Shown: one piece after another, positions 11,141 through 22,417 of the stretch | Position numbering within the stretch: position 1 is the stretch's first letter | Layout of the letters: each line of letters begins with the position of its first letter | DNA from: Rhabdophis nuchalis | Taxonomy: Eukaryota > Chordata > Lepidosauria > Squamata > Natricidae | DNA length: 64,000 nt | Direction of reading: 5' to 3' | Assembly: GCA_039707465.1 (NCBI GenBank) | Contig: CM077653.1 | Span: 1,433,501 to 1,497,500 of the forward strand | Notes under the pieces: generated by a model | What the model was told of the DNA's origin: nothing | Database searches by the model: none | Seen by the model: the letters and a program-made list of their open reading frames with translations, nothing else | Program-made: the position numbers and the translations under genes

Positions 11141-12740
11141 TGTCAGGGCCTCACCGAATGGGGCTGGAGGAAGAGGCGCCGCTCGGTCCCCTCTTGATCA
11201 AAGATTGAACTCTGCAAACCACACTGGCCGCATCCCTCTGGCCACAGACAAAGCCTTCGCTGCTTCACACACCCCAAAGCGTTCACTGAACGGATGAGCC
11301 TATCTTGATTTCTCTTTTTCTGAGTAGAAAGTGTTCTCATCTGGGCTGCATTAACTGCTGGAGGGGGGGGGGAAGCTGTGTGTGTGTGTGTTTGGCCTTC
11401 TGCCGGAGGTGCCAAAACTTCGTCTGTCGATGGCTGAAGGGTCCTTGTGGTTGCACCACACTCTTTGCTGCAAGGCGCAACAGGGAGGCTGTCGTTGCGG
11501 AGGAGAGAGGGAGGGAGAGGAGGAGGTAGAAAGGGAGGTGTCGGAGGCTCGGTCGTTGCTCGGGGTTTATTGCAGAGGCGCTAACCCCAAACTCTGTTGA
11601 AGTGCTTTCTTGATTGGTCAAGAGGGCATCCAAACGGAAATGCTTGTGAGCTTTCAGCAATCTTCTTGAAAATCACAGGTGGCTTGAAACAGAAGGTTTT
11701 CTGGAGGGTTCAGCCCAGGAGGGTTTGGGGGGAGGGATCCCCGAATGTCTGCGTTGATCCCCATCCCGTCTTCCTGCCCTTCTCGGGTGCTACAGTTGGC
11801 CTCCCCCAGAACGGGCTGCCGGCGTCTTGCTTGGAGTGACCCCAACCCCCTTTGGCCCTCCTCCCCAGCCCCCCAACCCCAGCCCCTCCTGTCTGGCAGG
11901 AAGGGGGCGAAGCCCTTTGGGGCCGGCTATGGAGCTGGCTGGCCAGCCAGGCTGGTGAGCAGAGATTTCCCCATAATGGGGGCTGATCTATTGGCGGCTC
12001 CGGCTGTATCTTTCCCTGCTGGCTCCAGGGAGGTTTTGCAAACGGGTCTCCTGATTTAAAGAATTCGAAGCAGCCTTTGCTGGTATCGATCTGGAGCTTA
12101 TCTGGCCCTTTAGCTAGAGGCGGCTCTTCCACCCAGATGTAACTTAAAGCAAGGCAGGGAGGTAGATCACCCCCTTGCTGGCATTAATTAGGGCTGGCCA
12201 ATGCATTATTTAGAGGGGGAAAAGCCACAGTAGCCTCCCCTGGCGATCATCCAGAGACGGGCAGGGACGTGGCTGGGCTGGGGGCCGGTCTGGCCCAGGC
12301 ACAGCAGCCCCCCCCCCTCGCCCCCCTGTAGGAAATGCATCTGGGGTTCAAGACTTGGAGGCTTCCAGAGAAACCTGAAGGCATTTGGGGGGGGGGGAGG
12401 TTAAAACTCCAGAAATACTTATTTCCAAGAACAGAAAGGCTTCTGTTTGCTTTTGATGCATCCCCCAAATCCCTTCATGGGGGGAAGAAATGAGTATTGA
12501 TTCCTTCTCCAGGGAGGAGTCAAGCGGAGTCCGATTCATTCCTAGAGAGGAGCCCCCTGCCCTTCCGATGATGGGGGGGGGGCTTTCCCTCGCATGGGAC
12601 CCCTCAGACCCTTCCTGCCCTTTCCTCCCGTGGGGTCTCTGGGGAGTCGGAGGGCAAAGGATCAAAGGCAAATCCAGGCAGGCACAGAGAAGGGGGTGCA
12701 GTGATGGGTGCTGGTGCTCTCTGAGTTTGCTCTCCCAAAA
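11141..12740. other. GC-rich intronic sequence, nothing recognised
   Basis: It has multiple G/C homopolymers (11364, 12309, 12389, 12574) and short GT and GGGA simple repeats. 12040-12200 is more AT-rich and complex, but too short to call. Confidence 0.5.
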
Positions 12741-12742
12741 CA

Positions 12743-12870
12743 GCTTTTCCAAAAGGCATCTGGACTTCCTTGGCTTTTTTTCCTTGAAAACATTTCGCTT
12801 CTCAACCAAGAAGCTTCTCTGGTTCTCAAGGCTTTTAAGGACCCCCCCCCCCCGAAAAGTCCAGTTGCCT
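12743..12870 (-). mobile_element. Retroelement end with decayed hammerhead-like core (family 2)
   Basis: On the minus strand it reads AGAAGCTTCTTGG, TTGAGAAGCGAAATG, then TTTTCAAGG, and carries the GGAAGTCCAGATGCC word shared with 14976-15160. The GCTTCT/AGAAGC stem and GAAA are kept, but CTGAAGA has decayed to CAGAGA. A Penelope-like origin is inferred. Confidence 0.45.
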
Positions 12871-12982
12871 TTTGGAAAAGTGGTGACGTGAATGGCTCAC
12901 CGTGTAGAGACCCTGATCTTGGTAGGGAGTCAGAGGGGGCGCAAGAGATGAAGGACAACTGTGCCTTTGAGAAGAGTGAGAG

Positions 12983-13034
12983 AGGAAGAGGAGGAGGAGG
13001 AAGAGGAGGAGGAGGAGGAGGAGGAGGAGGAGGA
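12983..13034. repeat. (GGA)n trinucleotide repeat
   Basis: About 17 GGA units with one AGA interruption. Confidence 0.95.
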
Positions 13035-13059
13035 CTACTTGGTGCTCTCTGAATTTGAT

Positions 13060-13195
13060 AGTTTTCTTGAAGGCATTTCGTGACCCAACTAGGGAACGTT
13101 ATCAGTGCTGGGAGGGAGTGGGCTTTGCTTGCCCTTCCTTGATGGTTTCTTGATTAGACCGTGGTTTACTGTCAGATGGTTTGTCTGAACTCCTT
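13060..13195 (-). mobile_element. Retroelement end with decayed hammerhead-like core (family 3)
   Basis: The minus strand has CAGCACTGATAACG, CCTAGTTGGG and TCACGAAATGCC. It shares CACTGATGA...CCTAGTTGGG...GAAA with 35270-35560 and 36035-36215. Homology beyond the core (ACAAACCATCTGACAG on the minus strand) supports a common repeat. Confidence 0.45.
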
Positions 13196-13199
13196 GTCT

Positions 13200-13679
13200 G
13201 AAGAGGATATCCTGGCCACTTGCCTTCTTCCTTGCCCAGCCCAGCACCCAACGCTGCTCCCCCATGGAGCGCCCCCCGTCTCTCCCTCGGGACCCTCCCT
13301 CCCCTGCCCCCATCCACCCTCCGGTCACCCTGGGAGCAGAGCCCCTTCCCCACCGGAGGCATCTGGAAGGCCGGCCTTTTGTCTGGGGGCCGGGGAGCTT
13401 ACAGTAGAGGGCTCCAGAGGTCAAGGGTGAACCACAATGGGCTGAGCGAATTGGGCATATTTATTTACAGTTCTCCCTTTCAGGGCGGTGGGGCTCCCTG
13501 GGACCACCGTGAAAAGCTTCTGTGTCTGTTCAGTCAGGCTTCCCCGGGGCTGGAGAGGGCAGAGCCCAAAGGCTGGTGGGAAGGGAGGCCGAGGGCCGAA
13601 GCAGCACCGGTTGCTAGAGGCCAAGGAAGGCCTTCTCCTAAGTCTCAACCAGCTTGGCCAAGGGAGGGGACGCTGGAAT

Positions 13680-13717
<38 letters not shown>

Positions 13718-14198
13718 ATTCCTTTCCCCCATAGTGTGGAGCTTGTTTCAACATTGCCTCCTGCCTCTCCGCCTTTCCTCCATGCCCAGGACTTGGCACA
13801 GCCACCACGATGCAGCTTCTCCTGCCATCCGAATTGGGGGCCTCCCTCAAAAGAAGGAGTGGCCACGGCCACGTGACCTGCCACAAGGAAAGGCGCCTGT
13901 TGCTCTTCCTTGGCAGACTCTGAAAGCCCAGTTCAGGCGGTGTCCACGGGTGTGGTCCAAGAGGGCAGCCACCGTGGGGCCACTGAATCTCTGCCTCTTC
14001 TTCATTGGTGGCATCCAAAACGTGCTTCTCCCCTAATGCCTTCCATCTCCTTCTCCATCGGCCGCATCTTCATCTGCCTATTTTAGCCCTACCAGGTCAA
14101 CCTGCTGACTCCAGATGTCCTTGCCAATGATGCCCAACTCAAGGCCTGCGGGAACTCCAGGCCATCCACACCCCGACTTCCCGGGGGCTCCCCAAGCG
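13200..14198. other. GC-rich intronic sequence
   Basis: Apart from the AC microsatellite at 13681-13716, I see no repeat or exon. Confidence 0.5.
13681..13716. repeat. (AC)18 microsatellite
   Basis: Uninterrupted AC dinucleotides. Confidence 0.97.
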
Positions 14199-14335
14199 CA
14201 GTGGTGGGGTTCAGCCACTTCGCACCACTTTGGGAGAACCGGTTGTTAACTTTCTGAGCAGTTTGATGAAACGGTTATTGGAAGGAACCACGAGGGCAGA
14301 GAACCGGTTGTTGAATTACTTGAATGCCACGGCTG
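14199..14335. mobile_element. Short hAT-like MITE
   Basis: It starts CAGTGGTGGGGTTCAGCC and ends TTGAATGCCACGGCTG, an imperfect inverted terminus. AGAACCGGTTGTT occurs twice inside. Confidence 0.55.
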
Positions 14336-14975
14336 CCCCGAGGTCATGGCTGACGGAGCCAAGCGTTCTCCACCGCCTGTGCAACCAGCTCCTTGGTTGG
14401 AAGAGGCGACCGCCTGGTGCTTGGAGCAGATGCCGCTGTGTACGTGCTATCTTGGTGCCTCCCTTTGTCATGCAAATGGGTCCTTTCCACCCCTTCTCCT
14501 CCACAATTTGGGTTCACTGGTAACGAATGCGAGGCCGTTAAAGCCCTAATAATATCATGCAGGTCAGGTTGGTGCCCTGCAGCAGCCTCACCTTTTCCTC
14601 TAAGGCGGAGGGAGGCGGCTGTCCAGGCTCTGGAAGTTGGGGGGGGGGTGTTATGAGCATCACCCCCAGATTTTAGCAGGAGGCAGCTTGCTTGAGCCAG
14701 GCTGGTCACGCAGCATGGTTGGCTTTCTAGTGGGAAAGTGGCCATGTGCTGTGACTTGGCAGGAAGTCCTCTGTTTGTGACCCTCGTGGCATACAGCCAT
14801 AATGGGCAGGCTCCCTCACAGTCACGTGGGGACCTTGGAGGTCACATGCACTGGCCTCCCAAGAGCAGGTGGCAAAGGTGGAGAGGACTTGGGACCCATT
14901 CTTGTGGCTTGTAGAGTCGGTTCCTCTGGGGAGGCATTGAATGGGGAGCAAGAGGAGAGGTTGCCCCGGAGGGGC
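14336..14975. other. Unannotated intronic sequence
   Basis: GC-rich, one G-run at 14640. No recognisable element. Confidence 0.5.
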
Positions 14976-15160
14976 TTTTTCAGGAAGCATCTGGACTTCC
15001 TTGTTTTTTTCTTTTGAAGACCTTTCGCTTCTCATCCAAGAAGCTTCTTCAGCTCAGTCTTCAAAAGAAAAAACACAACCAGAAAGTCCAGTTGCCTTGA
15101 AAAAACCACCTTCGGGACAACCAGGACCTGGATGGCTGAGAATCTCTACAGGGAGGAGAG
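14976..15160 (-). mobile_element. Penelope-like retroelement end with hammerhead-like core (family 2)
   Basis: The minus strand (15066 to 15011) reads GACTGAG-CTGAAGA, then stem GCTTCT-TGGATG-AGAAGC, then GAAAGGTC-TTCAAAAG. CTGANGA and GAAA match the hammerhead catalytic core. An 11-bp inverted pair (CTTTTGAAGAC and its complement) encloses it. The following text on the plus strand (CCTGGATGGCTGAGAATCTC) recurs in part at 25345-25375. Family assignment is inferred. Confidence 0.5.
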
Positions 15161-15354
15161 CTTCTCCTTTCATGAGTGAAGCTTCTGCAGGAAGGCCGGG
15201 GTGGGTGGGGGTGGGGGCTTCAAAAGGAGGGGGGCACTCGAACGCTGCCACCCCCTCCCTGAAAGCAGCCCCACCTTGGCAGCCGAGCGCATTTTCTGAG
15301 CCGCCTGGATCCGCTCAGCCCTGCAGCCGTTGTGATCTCTGATGGAAAGCGGCA
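15161..15354. other. GC-rich intronic sequence
   Basis: No feature recognised. Confidence 0.5.
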
Positions 15355-15665
15355 CAGCAAATAATGTTCCGTTAACAAATTAGGGCCCTCGCAGAGCCGC
15401 TTTGAAATCCATTTAACTTTTCAGCACTCTGCACCCTTTTAAGTGTTGCAAGCGGTTAGCGCTGATAGGTTACCTCCCCTCCCCCCCCCCACCCCGGCTC
15501 TCTCCCTGGGCTATAATTAGGGTCCCTTACACGGAATTGGCTTAGAATTGGATTTAAAGGAGATAAGAATCAAATTACCAGTATTTATCTTGTAAATTCC
15601 AGAAGATCTACTTAAGATGCGATATAAAAAAGGATTTACGACAAGGGACATCGCATCACATTTTA
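15355..15665. promoter_or_regulatory. Candidate conserved noncoding enhancer block
   Basis: Repeat-free AT-rich block (GTTAACAAATTAGG near 15371, ATCCATTTAAC near 15408, CTATAATTAGGG near 15511, AGATAAGAATC and ATTTATCTTG GATA-type words near 15562-15594). It is broken only by a C-run at 15479-15490. The contrast with GC-rich flanks is sharp. Confidence 0.5.
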
Positions 15666-16019
15666 GGCTATGAAATGAAAACGCCTCGCCTGCCTTGCAG
15701 CCTCATCCGAAGGACACGAGGGCCCGTATGGCAGAATCGTCCCATGGCGGGGCGGGGCCTTTCCTGCAGCCGCTTTCGGAGCAGGGGCTCCAATTGGGCC
15801 CCGTCCAAGGTTTTCGATCGGCCCTTTGCACACACTCAGGAGCCCTTTTTTTGCCGGCGAATTCTCACATTCCAGGTCAGCCCACGCTGGATTTTTATGA
15901 AATGGAATGAGCCTTTGCAAAAACAGAGAGAGAAACAGAGAGGGGGGGGGGATGACTTTCCTAGATGATGACAAGCCTCCATGGGGGGGGGGGATTAGAA
16001 TTATTGGGGGGCCCTCAAA
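15666..16019. other. Intronic sequence with G-runs
   Basis: Runs of G at 15942 and 15984. Nothing else is recognised. Confidence 0.5.
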
Positions 16020-16380
16020 GCATGGAAATGCCCCCGTCACAACCTCTTTCCTTTCATGAAGGTGACTTGGCTTTCCTTGCAAGGCTGCTGTAAAAGCCAT
16101 AAGTTCTTTTTAAGCCCAGGGTTTATGGGCAAAATAAATAATCTCCGCGTTTGGAAAGTCTGATGCTTTCCAAGGGCCATTATTCTGTTCCGACCGCCTG
16201 GTTTCTTCGTCCCCCAGAAGGAGGGCTTGGACGTTGAGCGTGGCCGGGCCTCCGAACACGTTGGCCTCACAAAGGGCTTCCTTGGTTAAAACGTTAATTT
16301 CCCCATTAAAGCGCTCAGGAAGATTTACCATAGGCTACAAATCATTGATTACCATGGGCTGCTGAGGTTGAACTCTGCTC
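16020..16380. promoter_or_regulatory. Candidate conserved noncoding block
   Basis: Complex sequence with GGGCAAAATAAATAATC, AACGTTAATTTCCCC, CATTAAAGCGC and CAAATCATTGATTACC words. No repeat family. Enhancer role inferred from composition. Confidence 0.45.
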
Positions 16381-17429
16381 AGCTCTCTCCCCTCCAGAGG
16401 AGGCTTTCCAGGAGTTGCCATAGTTTTCCTCGGCCTCCCCTGACCGGCCGCCATGGAAGGCCAGGCTGAGCTACACCTGACGAATGGCTGGGGAGCTTCC
16501 TTGGCGTCGGCCTGTGTGCCTGACGGTTGCCCTCCTCCTCATCCAGATCAAAGGCAGCAGCCCAAGTGGGGCTTTCTGGGAAACCGAGATGCAAGGACAG
16601 GCGGGGGTGCATGCTGGCTTGTCTCCCGCCGCCTTCCGAGCCTTCCTCGGATTCCCATGGCCAGCGTTCCTCCAGCAGCACTGAGTCCCAGCCAGGGCCC
16701 CTATTATTCTTGTTCATTGAAAGTGCCCGCATTGCATCCACCCACTGGCCTCCTCTAGGTTGGACCCAGAGTGAGAACCTGGCCACCTTCAGCGTGGTTG
16801 ACTGCATTAACTGCGGTTGCCTTCCTTGGTGCTTCGTGCTGAGTTGGAAACACGGGTGGGCACAAACCACACGCGACCTACGAAGTCATCGCCGGCCGAG
16901 TTCCATCGTGTGGTTTAATGTGGCGTGTGAACTCAACCGCTAATTCATGGAGGAGGAGGAGGAGGCGACCTCCTGCCCACCCCCTCCTCCTCGCAGCCAT
17001 TCTCCAACGTCCTTTCGGGTCTTTGAGGGGGAAACACCAGCAGCCGAGGCTTCCATCTTGTCCTTCGCCAACCGAGTCATTTCCAAACCAACCTTTGAAG
17101 GATGAAAGTACAGCCCCTCTCCCGTCCCAGGGCAGAGTCAGAAAACTGGGCTGTTGCATTGGAAAGAGGTTCCGATGAAGAGCGCCTTTGAAGGGAACCT
17201 GGGGTCCAACTTCTCCATGAACATTGAGCAGGTGGGAATGCCGGCCTCCTGCGGGATATCGGTGCTTGGTTTTTTGTCGCTCAGCCGGTCTGTAGCCTTC
17301 CCCACCTCCTTGATTCAATTTGGACCCGCAACGGCTGACAACCTCAAAACCCGAACAAATGGCAGCTTCCTTCCTTTTCTGCTGGCCTGCTGGGATGGGG
17401 TGGGGAGGGGGAGGGAGCCGAGCGCTCGC
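16381..17429. other. Unannotated intronic sequence
   Basis: GC-rich, no repeats recognised; open frames are uninformative. Confidence 0.5.
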
Positions 17430-17660
17430 CCATCGGTTTTCTACAGTAAATATTTTAGACACCCTCCTTCTCCTTCTCTCCTCTTGCAGTAAATTACATA
17501 TTAAAGGATCTTGGTAACCGAACAGGGGTTGCTGTGCGATAAGGTGGAGGAAATCAATATGTTTGCCATGTGCCTGCTTGTTTATGACACTCGCTTCTGC
17601 AACGCCCGAACACTTTCCGTTTGTTAAAGCTGCATTTCAGAAAAGTGCCACCTTCCTCCA
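17430..17660. promoter_or_regulatory. Candidate conserved noncoding block
   Basis: AT-richer complex stretch (ACAGTAAATATTTTAGAC, CAGTAAATTACATATTAAAGG, AATCAATATGTTTGCC, TTTGTTAAAGCTGC). The pyrimidine run CCTTCTCC...CTCTTGCAG resembles a splice acceptor, but no recognisable protein follows. Confidence 0.4.
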
Positions 17661-18143
17661 CTGAGCCGTGCTCGGGCCGGGAAAAGGTGCGAGGGGGATC
17701 GATTTCTTTCCCTCCCTAACCGTTGCCTTCTTCTCTGAACACCGATGCTGGGGAGGGGGGTGGCAGGAGGCTGATGCTCGAATCCGGCAGGGTGCAAGAC
17801 AGTGGCCAGACCTAAAGGGAAGATCTAAGACCGTCCTGGTTTCTCCTCCTCCATTTCATTCTCGCTCTGGTGTCTTTCTCGTTTGCCGCCTTGCTCTTCT
17901 CTTCCCCAGAAATCATTTCGGCTTTCCCCAGTCAGTTTTCTGGGGCTGCACAATTCAGCCTGTTTGTTGAAAGAGGCACCGGTGGGCAGAAGAAGCGGAA
18001 GGCTTGCATTTGATTTAGAGCACGGCTTTGCCCCTCAGCGGGATTTCTGGCACCCAGGAACAATTGGGATGGAGGGAGCTTTTGGGGTGTCATCGCCCCC
18101 CACCCCCAGTCATTGAGATGAGCCATTATGGAAGGGTTGGCTC
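17661..18143. other. Unannotated intronic sequence
   Basis: No element recognised. Confidence 0.5.
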
Positions 18144-18390
18144 CAGGGGTGGGTTTCAGCAGTCGCTACTGCCAGTTCACTCATGGGCATGCCACATGCA
18201 TGCTTGATGTGCGCTATGCATGTGCAATAAAAATTGTTATGCGCGGAAGCAAAAAACAAGATGGCGGCATCTATGGTGCCCCCCCAGAGAACTGGTTTAG
18301 GGGCGTGGCAGGCCAGGGTCTCTGCCGGTACCAGCAACCCAGGCTACCGGTTCAGCCAAACTGGTCCAAACCGGTAGGAACCTACCACTG
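18144..18390. mobile_element. hAT-like MITE with 8-bp target duplication
   Basis: It starts CAGGGGTGGGTTTC and ends GGTAGGAACCTACCACTG. The flanks GTTGGCTC (18136-18143) and GTTGACTC (18391-18398) match at 7 of 8, the hAT-type target duplication. It shares ACCGGTT-rich content with 10916-11140. Confidence 0.75.
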
Positions 18391-18398
18391 GTTGACTC

Positions 18399-20610
18399 AG
18401 CTTGAAAACCCAAAATACAGAGGGAAGGTCCGCCATGGCCAAGGAGTAAAACCTGAACCCAGTTGGGTGACCATCCCTTGGAAGGTTCAACTCAACCAAG
18501 CAAAGTCCTTTCTTGGACGTGTGGTGAGGAGGGGTCTGGAGCCCCTCAAACAATGTTCAGCAGGTGAGCCAAAGCTATTTAAAATGGACTCAAAGCCCCT
18601 GCAATGAATTTTCAGCAGCGATTCTTTCTCTTTAAGGGAAGGATGAGGTGGTGATGGCGGAGAAGATGAATATGACTCTGCTGTCCTTTCCTTTCGGTAG
18701 AGCTCTGCTCATCACCCAATCTTGCCTTAGCACAACCTTTGCGAAACCTGCAGGGAAAGGGTTACCCCCACCCCCACTGCAAACTTTTTGGAGTTTTGAT
18801 GATCCCCAACCGGATGGTGAAAGCTAAAGGCCAGAACATCTGGAAGAGGCTCCATCCCCAAGTTCTTGGCTCACGGCACCACATAGACCCTTTTATCGTG
18901 GAGATGGTACACGAGAAGGATTGTGTTAATCGACAGTGGTCAAAAGTCCGAAGGCATCTGGGAGAAGCTTTTCAGACTTAACCCATTTCATTACGAGGCG
19001 CCATGTGTAGCTCGCAGAAGCTCCGGCCTTCTAATAAAACACCTTAGCCTTAAAAGGTGCTAGCAAATCCCTTTGGGACGCTATCTTGCTGGGTATTTGT
19101 TTACCCTCTTCTTTGGCATTGGTATGTTGACTGAGGAATTGGACGTATCTTCTCAAAGGTCTACAGATGTCCGCTTTATCTTCTGAATGTGTCCACTGGA
19201 ACCTTGGCAAGTCAGATATCAAGCTAAGTGTGAGGGTGGAACCAGACGAGCCATTAAGCGGGGCGAGTGTGGGTGTGAGGATGCAGAGTCATGCAGACAT
19301 CACCATCCCTGAGAGTTGCAGATTTAATCTCTGGTAGCTGGAGCTAAACCCTCCGAAATGAAACCAGGGCAGTGTTATCCCAAATGACCACATGCTGGGT
19401 GACCAGTGAAGGCCATTGAAAAGATGCCAGATAAGAAAAGGCATTGTATTTAGCGTGTTTGAGATTTGGATAGGGACACGCCATAAATCCAGGGGAGATA
19501 AGCGCAGGCAGGGAAGTCATGCTACCGTCCGAATGAGTCACATTGGGAGATCTGGCGTCTGATTTCTCCCCAAGAGTCACATTTTTGTAGGTCGTTCGGT
19601 GCCAATCATTAACCTCGTTTTGAAGATCTTTGGAGTAGCACTGCCAGGGCTCTGAATTAAGGGTGGAGTAAGGGGGCATGCAGAGCTGGGCTTGGATTAT
19701 TGGGGGGGGGCACCCCCTTCTTAAGCTAACCTGCTGTCTGCTCCTGACCAGCTCTGCGATTTACACTTGATAACCCATCAAGGCGTTGAAACAAGGAGGA
19801 AGGAGAGGATGTAGCAGAGTGTGAGAAGATCGAATTGCTCCACCCTAAGAGAACGAAGAAGGGAGAAGTTCAACCGAAGCCTCATTTACAACTCAGGGTT
19901 TAGTTATAATTAACTCAAGGGTGAGCAAGCAATCCTTAGCATTCCTCGCACTGACTCCCAACACTTTATCTGCTTAAGGATCAAGTGGTAAAGTAAAATC
20001 AAATGTAATGACTCTCTTAATCTCCCTCTCCAATAAATAAATATGTAAAGAAAGTCACCCACGGAAGGAAAAAGCACGTTGATCCTTTGGCCCAAATTTC
20101 AAGTGGCCGAGCGAAAGGCTTGCAAGAGTTTTGCAAAATCCTTGGCCTCCGCGCCAGATGAAGCCAGCGAGATAATAGTAATTATGAGGAGATTGTTGGA
20201 GGGCCAATCAATACTGAACTTTACCTTTCTGCTAAACAGAGCTCACGTTTTATTGGGTAAAGATAACAGGAACTCATTTTCACACCCCGGTTAGAGTGGC
20301 TGCTGGTACTTTGGGTGGAATGTGACACCAGGAGGTCCTCCCCGCGTTAGCTGAGAATGAGGCTGGCTGCCATCTTGTGGATAAAAGGACATGGCTGTCT
20401 CCCACCCTCCTCTGAAACCGAGAACATCTACAACGGCTTCCACTCACTGCCCTGAACCAGAATGCAACGGCTACTTTCCTTGGTGAAAGCTAGATAAGCC
20501 AATCCTGGTTTAATGGGGTAGGTCAACCCGGCCTCTACACTCCTATCAAGCTGGGTTGGCCTTAAAACTGGAATTGGAGACTTCCTGTCCTGAGGGAGTC
20601 AGGTGGGGGC
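18399..20610. promoter_or_regulatory. Long low-repeat block with candidate conserved elements
   Basis: About 2.2 kb with no interspersed repeat I recognise. 18960-19640 and 19860-20300 are AT-rich and complex (for example TTAGTTATAATTAACTC near 19900, GATAATAGTAATTATGAGG near 20170). Exact conserved cores cannot be delimited without alignment. Confidence 0.4.
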
Positions 20611-20614
20611 TGAG

Positions 20615-20885
20615 ATACAGATACAGATTAACAAGAGTTGGAAGGGATCTTGTAGGTCATCTAGTCCACCATCACCCGCCCAAGCAGGAGACCCTATATC
20701 ATTTCTGACAGATGGCAATCCATCTCTTCTTGAAAGCCTCCAGGGATGAAGCTCCCACAACTTCTGAAGGCAACTTCTGTTCCATTCAGTTGATTGCTCT
20801 CCCTGTCAGAAAATCCCTCCATATTTCTAGGTTGAATCTCTCCTTGGTCAGTTTCCATCCATTCTTCCTTGTCTGGCCTTCAGGT
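20615..20885 (-). mobile_element. CR1 LINE 3' end, minus orientation
   Basis: AACAAGAGTTGGAAGGGATC, then GGTCATCTAGTCCACC, then the antisense of the CR1 3' region through TTCCTTGTCTGGCC. 5'-truncated. It meets a plus-oriented CR1 end at about 20886. Confidence 0.85.
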
Positions 20886-21075
20886 GCTTTGGAGAATAGC
20901 ATCCATCAACCCATGGAACAGAAGTTGCCTTCGGAAGTTGTGGGAGCTTCATCCCTGGAGGTTTTCAGGAAGAGACTGGAGTGCCCTCTGTCAGAAAGGG
21001 TGTAGGGTCTCCTGCTTGGGCAGGAGGTTGGACTAGATGACCTATAAGGTCCCTTCCAACTCATTTCATCCCCTG
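20886..21075 (+). mobile_element. CR1 LINE 3' end, plus orientation
   Basis: CATCAACCCATGGAACAGAA through GGTTGGACTAGATGACC and CCCTTCCAACTC is the CR1 3' terminus in sense. With the preceding minus copy it forms an inverted pair. Confidence 0.85.
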
Positions 21076-21868
21076 TATTACGATTGTCAAAATCCGGGGG
21101 AGGGGAGCAACTTCAGTGATTGGGTGCCCCTCTTGCAGGGAAATGGAGTACCTTCCTTCGGGAGGTCAGGCGATTCTCTCCCCTTGAGGGTCCTCTTTTG
21201 GGGGGCAGGATTTTTCCCCATGATGCAAACTTTGGCCCCTTTGAGCCCCCCTCCCCCGAGCACTGGGGAGCTTCCCCTGTCTTGACTCGGGGGTGCAGGC
21301 CAGAATACCCCTTGAAATCCCCGTCAGCTGCTCGTGCAAACTGGCGACCGTCCCAGAGAGAAAAGGTGCTGCAGCCACTTGAAGGAAGGAAGGTGTGAAG
21401 GTGGTTATTTTCCCTTCTCATTCTGAGAACCTGGCAGAGGCTGATGAACTCCTGCCCTACCTCGACCCCACTTTTCTTGGAAACATCCTTTTCATTCTGC
21501 GTGTCAAATTGCCCGCTCCCTTGCTGGCCTTGGCACAGTCAGAACTTCTGGGTGATTCAGAGGGGAAACCATGAAGGCAGCAAGGGCTGGTGAGAAGCAC
21601 TTTTGGCTTCTAGGAATTCAGCCCGTTTCTGGCGGGGGCTGGGTTCTTTTGTCTCTCTCTCTGCTTCTGACACACCCTGGGAGCCTTTTAACGGGCTTCA
21701 CTGTCGCTTTTCTAAAATTATTTTTAACTTGCTTAGTAGGACAGGAGTGGACTTGATGGACAGTCACGCTGGTTGGTCGGTTCCTCTTCCCCAGGGCGCT
21801 CGGTTCTGGCGACCAAGGAGGGGAGCAGCCTTCTCAGGGTAGAAATTTCTACAACGAGGCCATTTACA
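21076..21868. other. Unannotated intronic sequence
   Basis: GC-rich; no exon or repeat recognised. Confidence 0.5.
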
Positions 21869-22312
21869 ACCTAGCAAAAAACCTTTGCAAAAGAGCAACC
21901 AAGAGGATGAGGGGGCTGGAGGCTGAAACATAGGAAGAACGGTTGCAGGAACTGGGCATGACTAGTTTGATGAAAAGAAAGACCAGGGGAGACAGGACAG
22001 CAGTCTTCCAAAATCTCAGGGGTTGCCCCAAAGAAGAGGGAGCCAAGCCAAAGCACCTGGGGGCAGGACAAGAAGCAATGCGTGGAAACTAATCAAGGAG
22101 AAAAGCAACTTAGAATTGAGGAGAAACTTCCTGACAGTGAGAACAATTAATCCGTGGAACAGAAGTTGCCTCCAGAAGTTGTGAACGCTCCAACACTGGA
22201 CGTTTTAAAGAAGATGTTGGATAACCATGTGTCTGAAGTGGTGTTTCCTGCCTACAGGGGGGTGGATTAGAAGACCTCCAAGGTCCCTTCCACCTTTGTT
22301 ATTCTATTCTAA
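21869..22312 (+). mobile_element. CR1 LINE, 5'-truncated
   Basis: It contains the end of the reverse-transcriptase frame in decayed form (GACCAGGGGAGACAGGACAG region), CGTGGAAACTAATCAAGG, and the terminus GACCTCCAAGGTCCCTTCC ending in TTATTCTATTCTA. The family is the same as 47385-47738 and 48588-49012. Confidence 0.88.
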
Positions 22313-22385
22313 ATGTGTTCTAAATCGCAGAGAAAAGCAGGATCTGTTTTCCCCAAATTGCATTCTCTTCCAAAGGAAAACCTGG

Positions 22386-22417
22386 AAGGGAGGGAGGGAG
22401 GGAGGGAGGGAGGGAGG
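22386..22417. repeat. (GGGA)n tetranucleotide repeat
   Basis: About seven to eight GGGA units. Confidence 0.95.

Noticed and set aside
13681..13716. Splicing-regulatory CA repeat for the ZBTB16 exon
   Set aside because: A CA repeat can bind hnRNP L, but it lies about 38 kb from the exon; no basis for a role.
17440..17520. Cryptic exon after CTCTCCTCTTGCAG
   Set aside because: A good pyrimidine tract and AG, but the downstream sequence has no recognisable protein and is AT-rich like the conserved noncoding blocks.
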